Made by a program: the position numbers and the translations under genes
The notes under the pieces: model-generated
Told to the model about the DNA's origin: nothing
What the model saw: only the letters and a program-made list of their open reading frames with translations
Database searches by the model: none
Assembly (NCBI GenBank): GCA_965216515.1
Contig: OZ244173.1
Location: forward strand, 1,488,001 to 1,552,000
Direction of reading: 5' to 3'
DNA from: CAXMRP01 sp965216515
GTDB lineage: Bacteria; Pseudomonadota; Alphaproteobacteria; Rhizobiales; Afifellaceae
DNA: 64,000 nt
Shown here: piece after piece, positions 17,733-27,536 of the stretch
Layout of the letters: each line of letters begins with the position of its first letter
Position numbering within the stretch: the stretch's first letter is position 1

Positions 17733-18639
17733 GATTTAGCACCGGTCCGCCGGCATCCGGATACTTCTTCTGCACCTCCGCGAAGGTTCCGCACGCCGCG
17801 TCCTTTTCGCCAAGCGCAGCAAGAGACATCCCAAGTCGCATCAGGGTGTCCGGGGCCTTGCGGCTTTCGGGGTTGGCGCGATAAAGCGCCAGGAAGTTGC
17901 TGGCGGCTTCCCGATGGCGACCCTGCTGGAATTGCGCCTCACCGAGCCAGAACCGGGCGTCGCCCGATTGGGGGTTGTCGGGATAGCTCTCCAGCCAGAT
18001 CTGAAAATGCTGTTCGGCCACGCCATAGTCACCGGTCAGGATATAGCCGTAGGCGACATCGTAGGCCTGTTTGGCATCGCCGGAGACCGCCGCAATTTGC
18101 GTGCCGCCACCGGCGTCCGGCTGGATCGATCCGATGTTCGCCAGCGAATTCGCGCCGCCGGCCGGAACATCCGATCCGCCGGCCAGCGCCGACAGGTCAA
18201 TCGGTCCGCTGCCCGGATTTGCGTTGCCGCCGCTCGCGGCGCCCGTCAATCCGCCACCGCTCTCCGCGACCTGTCCGTCAGGAGCGGCCCGCGGATCATC
18301 CGCCGATATCGAAAGTGACCCCAGATCCTGCATCTGCGCGCCGGAAACCGCACTGGAATTTGAAGCCGGATTGACCGTGCCACCGGTCACGACGCCGATG
18401 TGTCCGTCCGACGATGCGCCGCCGGTCGTACCCGTCTGCGCCTGCAGCTGGCGCAATTCAAACAGCAACCGCTCGTTCTCGCCGGTCAAAAGCCGAACCT
18501 GCTCCTCAAGCTGCTGGATGTAGAGCTGCATCTGCGCAGCATCTCTTTGCGACTGCGCCCGCGCCGGCGAAAGCGCAATCGCGATTGCCAGCACGATTGC
18601 GGCCGTCACCGCCAGGCGCAGGGCCACTTTAGGCGTCAT
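17698..18639 (-). CDS. cpoB: Tol-Pal system periplasmic coordinator CpoB (YbgF)
   Basis: Periplasmic protein of 313 residues that links peptidoglycan synthesis to Tol-Pal outer membrane constriction. A signal peptide (residues 1 to about 28) is followed by a coiled coil around LYIQQLEEQVRLLTGENERL. A Gly/Ser-rich linker and three TPR-like repeats (about 195-310) complete it. The start at 18639 is chosen at the signal peptide. It lies downstream of pal with a gap of about 240 bases. Confidence 0.92.
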   Translation of the reverse strand: MTPKVALRLAVTAAIVLAIAIALSPARAQSQRDAAQMQLYIQQLEEQVRLLTGENERLLFELRQLQAQTGTTGGASSDGHIGVVTGGTVNPASNSSAVSGAQMQDLGSLSISADDPRAAPDGQVAESGGGLTGAASGGNANPGSGPIDLSALAGGSDVPAGGANSLANIGSIQPDAGGGTQIAAVSGDAKQAYDVAYGYILTGDYGVAEQHFQIWLESYPDNPQSGDARFWLGEAQFQQGRHREAASNFLALYRANPESRKAPDTLMRLGMSLAALGEKDAACGTFAEVQKKYPDAGGPVLNRVTEEARRARC

Positions 18640-18877
18640 GATGAACAATGCTCCGGTCGATCGGCAGCCGGTCATATTCAGGCCCGGCGGCAACACATCT
18701 AAAATCAGGTTGGAACGCGCGCTCCGCCGGCATATTCGCCAAGGCCGGAACACGGTGCCGCATCACCGCGACAATCACGCACCGGATGATAGCACCGCCA
18801 GATCAATCCGGCCAAACTGTGGCAAACACGCCCGGCGGGCAACATTGTGTGGCGCGCCGGCCTGCCAATGCGACCGG

Positions 18878-19372
18878 TCAGCTTCCGGCGGCGTTGAGCA
18901 CCGTCACCGAGCGCCGGTTCTGGTTCCAGCACGAAACATCGTTGCACACCGCCACCGGTCTTTCCTTGCCGTAGGAAATGGTGCGCATCCTGTTGGCGGC
19001 AACACCGCGTGAGATCAGATAAGCCTGCACCGCTGACGCGCGCCGGGCGCCGAGGGCAAGGTTGTACTCCCGCGTGCCCCTCTCGTCGGCATGGCCTTCA
19101 ACCGTAAACCGGTACTGGCCGTACTGATTGAGCCACTGGGCCTGGCGATCGAGCGTCGTCCGCGCCTCCGGCGTGAGCACCGACGAATCGACAGTGAAAA
19201 AGACCCTGTCGCCGACGCTGAGTTGAAATTCCTGCGGGCTGCCCGGCGTGCCGGCACCGGCCTGCAATCCTTGCTGCAACCGGTTCTGTTGGCCGGCACA
19301 GCCGGCAAGCACAATCGCGAAACCGAGCGCCAGCGCGGTCAACAGTTCACGCCCCCACTTCCTTCTGGCCAT
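18878..19372 (-). CDS. pal: Peptidoglycan-associated lipoprotein Pal
   Basis: Outer membrane lipoprotein of 164 residues that anchors the membrane to peptidoglycan and partners TolB. The lipobox LAGC places the lipidated Cys at about residue 25. The OmpA-like peptidoglycan-binding domain covers about residues 58-160 and includes VEGHADERGTREYNLALG. It is separated from tolB by about 110 bases containing CtrA-type half sites, so it may also have its own promoter. Confidence 0.96.
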   Translation of the reverse strand: MARRKWGRELLTALALGFAIVLAGCAGQQNRLQQGLQAGAGTPGSPQEFQLSVGDRVFFTVDSSVLTPEARTTLDRQAQWLNQYGQYRFTVEGHADERGTREYNLALGARRASAVQAYLISRGVAANRMRTISYGKERPVAVCNDVSCWNQNRRSVTVLNAAGS

Positions 19373-19446
19373 GGACCAACTCTCCTTGCGAACGAAATTG
19401 TTGTGAAACCGGTAACCATGCTTTGGTTAATTCCTGGTCGAGAAAC

Positions 19447-19465
19447 ATGGTTAACGGCAATTGAA
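19447..19465 (-). promoter_or_regulatory. CtrA-like box upstream of pal
   Basis: Read on the minus strand: TTCA, seven bases, TTAACCAT. The downstream half is exact and the upstream half has one mismatch to TTAA. It lies 75-93 bases before the pal start. A second near match, GTAACCAT, lies at 19412-19419. Confidence 0.4.
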
Positions 19466-19480
19466 CATCCGTCGATCCTT

Positions 19481-20815
19481 TTAGTTCAACGGCGGTGACC
19501 ATGCGGGGTCTGAGGCGAAATTCGGTGTCGGCACCCGCTGCTCGTTAAAGCCGGTCAGGTCCACGGTCCACAATTGCGGCCCCCCTGCCGCACCTGGCAC
19601 ATCACGAAAGAACATCAAAACCCGGCCATTGGGCGCCCATGTTGGCCCTTCATTGTGAAATCCCTCGGTGAGAATTCGCTCGCCGGAGCCATCGGGCGCC
19701 AGCACGCCGATTAGAAATTTGCCCGCATGCTGCTTGGTGAACGCGATCATGTCGCCGCGTGGCGACCAGACCGGTGTCGCGTAGGAACCCTCGCCAAAGC
19801 TGATCCGCTGTGCCGGACCGCCATTGGCACCCATGACATAGAGCTGCTGTTTGCCGCCGCGATCCGATTCAAAGACGATCCTGCTCCCGTCGGGCGAATA
19901 GGATGGCGCGGTATCGATTGCCGGCGTGGCTGTGAGCCGGGTCAGGTTCTTGTTGCGGAGATCGAGCCGGAAAATGTTCGAATTGGCATCCTGCAAAAGG
20001 CTCAAAACCACCTGCTGCCCGTCCGGAGAAAAGCGCGGCGAGAATGCCATGTTCGGAAAATTGCCGATCAGTTCGCGTTGCCCCGTCTCGATATTGACCA
20101 GGAACACCCGCCACTGATTGTTGCTGAGCGATGCATATGTGATTTCCTGGCGCGAAGGCGAAAAGCGCGGGGTGACGACCAGCTCGCCGCCCGTGGTCAG
20201 GTACCGGACGTTGGCGCCATCCTGATCCATGATCGCCAGCCGTTTGACCCGCTGGTCCTTGGGTCCGGATTCATCGATGAAAGCGATCCGCGTATCGAAA
20301 TAGCCTTCCTCCCCTGTCAGACGCTCATAGATGGAATCGGAAATGATATGCGCGACCCGCCGCCAGTTGTCCGGATTTGCAAAGAACTGCTGCCCGGTAA
20401 GCTGTTGTGCCGAAAACACATCCCACAACCGGAATTCCGCCTTGATCCGGCCATCGTCCAGTTGCGCCACCCGTCCCGAAACCAGCGCCTGCGCATTGAT
20501 CGGCCGCCAATTGACGAAATTGGGTGTTTGATCGGGCGATACGAGCGGATCGATGAACGCATTGGGATCAAGCGGCGCAAACAAACCACTGCGTTGAAGG
20601 TTCGCGATGATGACGCTGGTGATGTTTCGCGAAAGCTCATCGGGCTGTCCGGCCGCCGAAGCGAATTCCGGCACAGCAATTGGCAGCGGCTGCACATTGC
20701 CGCGGGTGATATCGACACGCAGTTGCGCCGACGCCGGCAACAGCATGAAGAACAAGATGACGACCGTCAGGCCGGCAAGCGCCAACCCCCGGCATCCCAG
20801 ATACAAATAGCGCAT
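19481..20815 (-). CDS. tolB: Tol-Pal system beta-propeller protein TolB
   Basis: Periplasmic protein of about 444 residues. A signal peptide starts MRYLYLGCRGLALAG and ends near PASA. An N-terminal TolB domain follows (RVDITRGNVQPLPIAVPEF), then a WD40-like beta-propeller with repeated FSPDGQ/YSPDGS motifs. It cycles between Pal and TolA to drive outer membrane constriction at division. A GTG six codons upstream (20833) is an alternative start. The ATG is preferred because it begins the signal peptide. It follows tolA closely. Confidence 0.94.
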   Translation of the reverse strand: MRYLYLGCRGLALAGLTVVILFFMLLPASAQLRVDITRGNVQPLPIAVPEFASAAGQPDELSRNITSVIIANLQRSGLFAPLDPNAFIDPLVSPDQTPNFVNWRPINAQALVSGRVAQLDDGRIKAEFRLWDVFSAQQLTGQQFFANPDNWRRVAHIISDSIYERLTGEEGYFDTRIAFIDESGPKDQRVKRLAIMDQDGANVRYLTTGGELVVTPRFSPSRQEITYASLSNNQWRVFLVNIETGQRELIGNFPNMAFSPRFSPDGQQVVLSLLQDANSNIFRLDLRNKNLTRLTATPAIDTAPSYSPDGSRIVFESDRGGKQQLYVMGANGGPAQRISFGEGSYATPVWSPRGDMIAFTKQHAGKFLIGVLAPDGSGERILTEGFHNEGPTWAPNGRVLMFFRDVPGAAGGPQLWTVDLTGFNEQRVPTPNFASDPAWSPPLN

Positions 20816-20839
20816 GGCTCGTTTTCCCGTCACCGGCAG

Positions 20840-21826
<987 letters not shown>

Positions 21827-21828
21827 TG

Positions 21829-22284
21829 TCAGCCTTCCAGCTCTTCCAGCGTCACCAGGCCGATGCGCCGGTAGCCGGCGGCGTTGAGCCGACCCATCAC
21901 ACGCATGATCGAACCATAGTCCGCATCCCTGTCCCCGCGGACGAATATGCGCTCATTAAGGCCATTTTGCGCAATGGCTCGGAGCGTTATGACCAGTTCC
22001 TCCGGCGTTACTTCCGTTTCCTGAAGGAAGATCCGGCCCGCCTTGTCCACCGACACGGTGATCGGTTCCTTGTCAGTATTCAGCGGATTGGCCTGACTTT
22101 CCGGCAGTTCCAGCGGCACGCCGACGGTCAACAACGGGGCTGCAACCATGAACACGATCAGCAGCACCAGCATGACATCGACGAAGGGCGTGACATTGAT
22201 TTCCGCCATCGGCGTATGGCGCCGTCTCAGCCGCCGGCCGCGACGGCCGCCGCCGGCACTTGGCGATATCATGCCTGCCGACAT
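21829..22284 (-). CDS. tolR: Tol-Pal system protein TolR
   Basis: ExbD/TolR-family protein of 151 residues. A basic N-terminus is followed by PMAEINVTPFVDVMLVLLIV, whose Asp is the proton-coupling residue of the membrane helix. The periplasmic domain follows. The start overlaps the tolQ stop in TGATG, indicating translational coupling. It forms the stator and proton channel of the Tol motor with TolQ. Confidence 0.95.
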   Translation of the reverse strand: MSAGMISPSAGGGRRGRRLRRRHTPMAEINVTPFVDVMLVLLIVFMVAAPLLTVGVPLELPESQANPLNTDKEPITVSVDKAGRIFLQETEVTPEELVITLRAIAQNGLNERIFVRGDRDADYGSIMRVMGRLNAAGYRRIGLVTLEELEG

Positions 22285-23000
22285 CAGCCTGCCGCCCGGG
22301 TTTCCGCCTGACGCGACAGAATGGCTGCGAATTCGTCGGCAAAGCCTTCCATGCGTATGGCAAGCCGCGTCACCTGGCTGGCGAACTTGTTGTAGAACAT
22401 TACCGCCGGTATGGCCGCCAGAAGTCCGAGCGCCGTTGCCAGGAGCGCTTCGGCAATACCAGGTGCGACGACAGTCAGGTTGGTCGTCTTGGACGCAGCA
22501 ATCGCCTGGAACGACGTCATGATTCCCCAAACGGTGCCGAACAGGCCGATAAACGGCGCTGCGGATCCGACCGTGGCCAGGACCAGCAACCGCCGCTCCA
22601 GCCGGTCGACTTCCCGGGCCAGCGTCACATCCATCACCCGGTCGATCCGCTGGACGAGCGAGGGTGAAGCGCTGCCGCCCGTTTCAAACGTCCGTTTCCA
22701 TTCCTTCATCGCCGCCACAAACAGGGCCGCCATCCCGCTGGCCTTGCGGCTCGATGTTTGCTGATAGAGCACGTCGAGCGATTCGCCGGACCAGAACAGA
22801 TTCTCGAACTTGTTCATCTGCCGGCTGATCCGGGCGAACAAAAACCATTTGTCGAAAATGATGGCCCAGCACCAAACCGATGCGACAAGCAGCCCGATCA
22901 TGACGATTTTGACCACGATGTGCGCTTCCCAGAACAGGGCAAGCACGGAAAAACCGCCAGGCTGTGCGGCCAATGAATTTTGAATGATGTCCGGAGTCAT
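22284..23000 (-). CDS. tolQ: Tol-Pal system protein TolQ
   Basis: MotA/TolQ/ExbB proton-channel protein of 238 residues with three membrane helices: one near residues 20-45 and two near 130-200, around the conserved region LATVGSAAPFIGLFGTVWGI. It uses proton motive force to energise TolA. It is the first gene of tolQRAB, with a CtrA-like site about 100 bases upstream. Confidence 0.96.
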   Translation of the reverse strand: MTPDIIQNSLAAQPGGFSVLALFWEAHIVVKIVMIGLLVASVWCWAIIFDKWFLFARISRQMNKFENLFWSGESLDVLYQQTSSRKASGMAALFVAAMKEWKRTFETGGSASPSLVQRIDRVMDVTLAREVDRLERRLLVLATVGSAAPFIGLFGTVWGIMTSFQAIAASKTTNLTVVAPGIAEALLATALGLLAAIPAVMFYNKFASQVTRLAIRMEGFADEFAAILSRQAETRAAG

Positions 23001-23098
23001 TAATTGAGCGCTCTATTCGAGACCGATGGGTCCATGACCATCGATTGTGTCAAATCCGCGACGCCCCTTCGGGCCGCTTCATAAACCAAAACACAATT

Positions 23099-23117
23099 AT
23101 GGTTAAGCGATGGTTAT
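23099..23117 (-). promoter_or_regulatory. CtrA-like box upstream of tolQ
   Basis: Read on the minus strand: ATAA, seven bases, TTAACCAT. The TTAACCAT half is exact and the other half has one mismatch. It lies 99-117 bases before the tolQ start, in the 143-base gap to ybgC. Confidence 0.45.
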
Positions 23118-23143
23118 GGTCGCCGAATCCTTTTTTGCGCCCG

Positions 23144-23611
23144 CTATTCTAACGCATTGATAGGAAAAGATTTTCTGAAATCGGAAAAGATACGCCTCAG
23201 GTCCGCCGGCATCCGTGCCGGGCGACCGCGCCTGTCGATCATGGCCACGGACACATCCGCACCGACCAGCTCCGCGCCGTCACATTCGACGGTCTGCCGG
23301 AGAATCAGCCGGGCGCCGCCCGTTCTCACCGGCAGTGTCCGGATGGTCAGGCAATCGTCGATCTTGGCCGGTCGCTTGAAGTCGATCGTCATTCGATGGA
23401 CAGCAAAGGCCAGGCCGTCACCGGAAAGCGCGCTGTGGTGGAAGCCCAGCAGCCGGAGAAAATCGGATCGGCCACGTTCCATGAACTGCAGATAGCGGGC
23501 GTGATAGACCCGGCCGGAAAAATCCGTGTCTTCATAATAGACCCTTTGCACAAGTGCGTGGCCGGTGCCGGTAAGCGTGCCGGCGATGTTCGCGCTCGGC
23601 CGCGGGGTCAT
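23144..23611 (-). CDS. ybgC: Tol-Pal-associated acyl-CoA thioesterase YbgC
   Basis: HotDog-fold thioesterase of 155 residues. The motif YYEDTDFSGRVYHARYLQF holds the catalytic Asp and the conserved Tyr-His. It hydrolyses short or acyl-ACP-type thioesters and is nearly always clustered with tolQRAB, though its role there is unclear. Its ATG overlaps the ruvB stop in ATGA, so the two are translationally coupled. Confidence 0.93.
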   Translation of the reverse strand: MTPRPSANIAGTLTGTGHALVQRVYYEDTDFSGRVYHARYLQFMERGRSDFLRLLGFHHSALSGDGLAFAVHRMTIDFKRPAKIDDCLTIRTLPVRTGGARLILRQTVECDGAELVGADVSVAMIDRRGRPARMPADLRRIFSDFRKSFPINALE

Positions 23612-24654
23612 TCCTCCGCCCCGCCGGCGAACAGCCCGAACTGACCCGCTTCACCGGGAGCTGGCGCAGCCAGGCCGAGATGACGGAAAGCATGGGGTGT
23701 CAACAGCCGCCCGCGCGGCGTGCGCTGAACCAGACCGGTCTGGATCAGGAATGGTTCGACGATATCCTCAATCGCATCGCGCGGCTCCGAAAGTGCCGCC
23801 GAAATGGTCTCGATACCCACCGGCCCGCCACCGAAATTTTCCGCGATCATGACGAGATATCGCCTGTCGAGGCTGTCGAGCCCCCGTTCATCCACCTCCA
23901 GCGCGACAAGTGCCCGATCGGCTAGCGTCCTGTCGATCTCCTCGGCACCGGCGACCGTGGCGAAATCCCGGACCCGGCGCAGAAGCCGGCCCGCCACGCG
24001 CGGCGTGCCGCGTGCCCGCCGGGCGATCTCGCTGGCTCCGTCGTCGGAGACCGGCGCGCCCAGAATGCGCGCGCCCCGCCGCACGATCAGCTCAAGCTCT
24101 GCTTCGGTATAAAAATCGAGCCGCACCGGTATGCCGAACCGGTCCCGCAAGGGCGTCGTCAGCAGGCCGAGCCGTGTCGTGGCGCCGACCAGGGTGAATT
24201 TCGCCAGATCGATCCGCACCGAGCGCGCTGCCGGTCCTTCGCCGATGATGAGATCAAGCTGATAGTCCTCCAGCGCCGGATAGAGGATTTCCTCCACGGC
24301 GGGATTGAGCCGGTGTATTTCGTCGATGAACAGCACGTCGCCGGATTCCAGATTGGTGAGCAAGGCGGCCAGATCGCCGGCCTTCGCGATCACCGGCCCC
24401 GATGTCGCCCGAAAGTTGACTTCCAGCTCGCGCGCCACGATTTGCGCCAGCGTCGTTTTCCCAAGTCCCGGCGGACCGACAAACAGGACGTGATCCAGCG
24501 CTTCGCCGCGCTGGCGTGCCGCATCAATGAATATCTGAAGATTGGCGCGCGCCCTTTCCTGGCCGACAAATTCGGACAGGCGCTGCGGGCGCATCGTCAC
24601 CTCCGCATCGTCTTCCGACCGCCGGTCGGCCGCAATCAGACGGTCTGTGTCCAC
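23608..24654 (-). CDS. ruvB: Holliday junction DNA helicase RuvB
   Basis: AAA+ motor of 348 residues that drives branch migration with RuvA. Walker A GPPGLGKTT and Walker B LFIDEIHRL are present, followed by the sensor region GATTRLGLLT and a C-terminal winged helix with the RTPRGR motif. The start is a GTG. The C-terminus ends with a short Gly/Ala tail overlapping ybgC. Confidence 0.97.
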   Translation of the reverse strand: MDTDRLIAADRRSEDDAEVTMRPQRLSEFVGQERARANLQIFIDAARQRGEALDHVLFVGPPGLGKTTLAQIVARELEVNFRATSGPVIAKAGDLAALLTNLESGDVLFIDEIHRLNPAVEEILYPALEDYQLDLIIGEGPAARSVRIDLAKFTLVGATTRLGLLTTPLRDRFGIPVRLDFYTEAELELIVRRGARILGAPVSDDGASEIARRARGTPRVAGRLLRRVRDFATVAGAEEIDRTLADRALVALEVDERGLDSLDRRYLVMIAENFGGGPVGIETISAALSEPRDAIEDIVEPFLIQTGLVQRTPRGRLLTPHAFRHLGLAAPAPGEAGQFGLFAGGAEE

Positions 24655-24774
24655 AACAGCGCCCTTCCCCGTTCAGTTTCGTCCCGGTGCCATGCCGGCA
24701 CCGCAACGCCGACCGCACGTTCGCGTCAGCGTTTCGCCGGCCGCCCCGCCCCGGTCATGATCGTCCACCCACGG

Positions 24775-25401
24775 TCAACTCGCCAACACCTTGAGCCCGG
24801 CCCGGATCAACGCCGCCGTATCGCTGTCGTTGTCGCTGTCTCGCATCGCGGTTGCAACCGCCGCCGATGCCTGGGCCTGGCCGTATCCCAGATTGACCAA
24901 CGCCGAGACCGCATCGGCCGCCGGCTGCGGCGCAACTTGCTCGCCGATCTCCGCCTGAAGCTGGGCGACCGCTGGGTCAATCCCGATCATGCCGGACAAT
25001 GCCGGCGCTTTGTCTTTCAGTTCCGCGCAGATGCGGCCGGCAACCTTCGGACCGACGCCCGGTGCCCGCGCGACCATCGCCTTGTCGCCCGTCGCCACCG
25101 CAGTGGCCAGATCGCTCGCCTTGAGTGTGCCGAGCACCGCCAGCGCGACCCGCGTCCCGACCCCCTGCACCGTGAGCAGCAATCGAAACCACTCCCGCTC
25201 GACATCCGTCGAAAAACCGAAGAGCCGGATCTCGGTCTCCCGGACGAAGGTTTCAATGGCGATCGTCACCGCCTCGCCGGCTGGCGGCAGCGCCTGCAGC
25301 GTCTGTGATGAACAACTCACCACGTAACCGACGCCGTGCACATCAACGATTACCCAGTCCGGTCCGTAGGAGTCGACCAGGCCTTTGAGCTTTCCGATCA
25401 C
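24775..25401 (-). CDS. ruvA: Holliday junction DNA helicase RuvA
   Basis: Junction-recognition subunit of 208 residues. The N-terminal OB domain starts MIGKLKGLVDSYGPDWVIVD. Tandem helix-hairpin-helix motifs lie near residues 70-130, and the C-terminal domain III contacts RuvB. It lies 11 bases downstream of ruvC and about 120 bases upstream of ruvB. Confidence 0.96.
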   Translation of the reverse strand: MIGKLKGLVDSYGPDWVIVDVHGVGYVVSCSSQTLQALPPAGEAVTIAIETFVRETEIRLFGFSTDVEREWFRLLLTVQGVGTRVALAVLGTLKASDLATAVATGDKAMVARAPGVGPKVAGRICAELKDKAPALSGMIGIDPAVAQLQAEIGEQVAPQPAADAVSALVNLGYGQAQASAAVATAMRDSDNDSDTAALIRAGLKVLAS

Positions 25402-25412
25402 GACCCGCGCCC

Positions 25413-25922
25413 TCAGCCCGCGGCCGCCAGCCGGGCATGTGCCGGGCCGCGATGCTGGGCATGACAGATGGCGATGGCCAGGGCATCGGCCGCGTCGTCG
25501 CTATCGAAGGTTGCCCGGGGCAGAAGCACGGAGACCATTTTCCGGATCTGCAACTTGTTGCCATGGCCCGTCCCGACCACGGTTTTCTTCACCTGATTGG
25601 GTGCATACTCCGACACCGCAAGACCGGCCAGCGCCGGCACCAACATGGCAACGCCGCGCGCCTGGCCAAGCTTCAGCGTCGCCGCCGCGTCACGGCTGAC
25701 AAAGGTTGCCTCCACCGCCGCCTCGTCAATGCGATTGTCCGCAACAATACGTTTGAGGCCGTCGTGAAGTTGCCGCAGCCGGTCGGCGAGCGGGTCGGCG
25801 GCCTGCGATGTCACGGAACCCGCGGATACGAATCCCAGCCGGCTTCCTTTTATCGTGACGATCCCCCACCCCGTGCGGCGAAGGCCCGGATCGATGCCAA
25901 GGATGCGAATCGGCGCGTTCAT
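25413..25922 (-). CDS. ruvC: Holliday junction resolvase RuvC
   Basis: Endonuclease of 169 residues that cuts four-way junctions. The first catalytic Asp lies in ILGIDPGLRRTGWG; the further acidic residues include the Glu in DEAAVEATFV and a C-terminal DDAADALA. The start at 25922 (MNAPIRILG) is chosen over an upstream in-frame ATG. In most rhizobia yebC lies immediately upstream, but here it is 7.7 kb away on the other strand. Confidence 0.96.
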   Translation of the reverse strand: MNAPIRILGIDPGLRRTGWGIVTIKGSRLGFVSAGSVTSQAADPLADRLRQLHDGLKRIVADNRIDEAAVEATFVSRDAAATLKLGQARGVAMLVPALAGLAVSEYAPNQVKKTVVGTGHGNKLQIRKMVSVLLPRATFDSDDAADALAIAICHAQHRGPAHARLAAAG

Positions 25923-26028
25923 GAAGCCGATCATATACCCAACCCGGCGATCGAAACCGAGACCGAACATGCTGGCACATCCGAAACGCGGATGTCCGCG
26001 CAGCGCGGCACGGTTATGGGTTCGGATT

Positions 26029-26703
26029 TCAACGCGGCATGCGCTTCAGATAATCGCGCAGCGATTTCCCCGGCTCCGGCCGAAACCGGTCGCCGGAAGA
26101 CGGGTTGACAATTCGATCAACCCGAAATGTCCGGAAGTCATCGCGAAGCTCGCACCATCCAACCAGCGTCCACACCTTTCCCCAGTAGTAGAGGCCGAGC
26201 GGGCGCACGGTGCGGTGGCTTCGTTCACCATCCAGCGCCTCGTAATCCATCGCCACACGCAGCCGGTCGCTGATCGCCTCGTCGAAAAAATCGAGACATT
26301 CGGCTGATTCCGCCGAGTGGTTGAACTGGATGGCGTAAAGCGGCGTTTCCCTGATCCGGGCCCGGTCGGCAGGCGGCAACACCGCCTCGATCTTCATGAG
26401 CGCTTCTTCGGCCGCAAGCGCCATGCGTGCGCCGCCCCACGCCTTGGCGATTCTGGCGCCGAGCACCAATGCGCTGATTTCGTCGCGTGTAAACATGAGC
26501 GGCGGCAGGTCATAGCCGTCCCGCATGAGGTATCCGACGCCAGCCTCGCCATCGATCGGCACGCCCGATGACTGAAGGTCGGCGATATCGCGATAGATCG
26601 TCCGCTCAGAAACCTCCAGCCGATCGGCCAGCCGGGCCGCGGTGACGAGCCGGCCGCCGCGCAGAAACTGCACAATCTGGAATAGGCGGTCGGCGCGTCT
26701 CAT
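26029..26703 (-). CDS. YafY-type HTH/WYL transcriptional regulator
   Basis: Protein of 224 residues with an N-terminal HTH_11 winged helix (about 1-60, containing LADRLEVSERTIYRDIADLQ) and a C-terminal WYL domain (about 138-215). WYL domains sense nucleic acids or other ligands. It lies downstream of the VOC gene on the same strand. A perfect CTGACA-N6-TGTCAG palindrome before the VOC gene is a likely operator for it. Confidence 0.88.
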   Translation of the reverse strand: MRRADRLFQIVQFLRGGRLVTAARLADRLEVSERTIYRDIADLQSSGVPIDGEAGVGYLMRDGYDLPPLMFTRDEISALVLGARIAKAWGGARMALAAEEALMKIEAVLPPADRARIRETPLYAIQFNHSAESAECLDFFDEAISDRLRVAMDYEALDGERSHRTVRPLGLYYWGKVWTLVGWCELRDDFRTFRVDRIVNPSSGDRFRPEPGKSLRDYLKRMPR

Positions 26704-26791
26704 CGCTCAGGCTATATCAGCGTCGGGCTCCGCGATCACGCCGGATCTGACATCGGTCGTCACCCGGATCGGCATGGTCCGGCTCGTCCGT

Positions 26792-27190
26792 TCAGGCCGA
26801 AAACAGGCCGAACCGGTTGCCATCGACATCGGTGCAGTAGGCAAACCTGCCGCCGCTGGGAAGCGTGATGATGTCGGACACAACCGCACCGCCTGAAACG
26901 GCAACCCGGTCAAGGGATTTCTCAAGGGTATCCGGCGCACCCATGTGCACGACCGTTGAACCGTGCCCGGCTGCCTCCTTGTCGACATACAGGTTTCCGC
27001 CGACACCGCCATTGCGGGTTGGAAACAACGCAATCTCGCCATTGCCCATCTGCTCTGTGCGCAGGTCGGACCGCAGCACGGTATCGAAGAACCGTTTGGA
27101 TCGGCCAAGGTCGCGAACCGGGATTTCAAACCATACCGCGGCATGTTCCGGGGCATCGTTGCGATCTTGTGATTTGGACTGATCTGACAT
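26792..27190 (-). CDS. VOC (glyoxalase/bleomycin resistance) family protein
   Basis: Single vicinal-oxygen-chelate domain protein of 132 residues. It begins with a His-containing strand (AAVWFEIPVRDLGRSKRFFD) and ends FAYCTDVDGNRFGLF, which carries the family metal/ligand region. The substrate is unknown. An AAGGAG Shine-Dalgarno lies eight bases before the chosen ATG. It pairs with the WYL regulator, a combination seen in many proteobacteria. Confidence 0.85.
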   Translation of the reverse strand: MSDQSKSQDRNDAPEHAAVWFEIPVRDLGRSKRFFDTVLRSDLRTEQMGNGEIALFPTRNGGVGGNLYVDKEAAGHGSTVVHMGAPDTLEKSLDRVAVSGGAVVSDIITLPSGGRFAYCTDVDGNRFGLFSA

Positions 27191-27236
27191 GATGATCTCC
27201 TTTGCTGGATGATCCGGAGACCATCGCACAGGGCTG

Positions 27237-27254
27237 CTGACATCATTCTGTCAG
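27237..27254 (-). promoter_or_regulatory. Palindromic operator candidate upstream of the VOC gene
   Basis: Perfect inverted repeat CTGACA-TCATTC-TGTCAG, 47 bases before the VOC start. The position and symmetry suit the adjacent WYL regulator. Confidence 0.5.
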
Positions 27255-27536
27255 GAGAACATGGCGGCTCGCCGATTTGTCGGGACCGGATCGCAATCAG
27301 CCGCCTATTGCAGGTATTTGGCCGCCACCCATTGGCGACAAGGTGGTCGCGGCACCAGCCTGAACATAGGCTGGCAGCACGGCGCGCCCCCTCCGTAGAC
27401 GCCGGTTGCAGACACGTTCACGGGTACCGCGACCGTCGCAACAAGATTGGCGCCTCGGGGCAAAGTCAAGACAGCCTGTGGACGACGATTTCGCGCGCCG
27501 GACGATCACGGCCGGCTGCCGCGGAATTGCCTCACA
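27255..27536. other. Intergenic stretch with no recognised feature
   Basis: About 280 bases lie between the candidate operator and the prpE stop. I see no convincing gene, RNA or terminator here. Confidence 0.5.
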
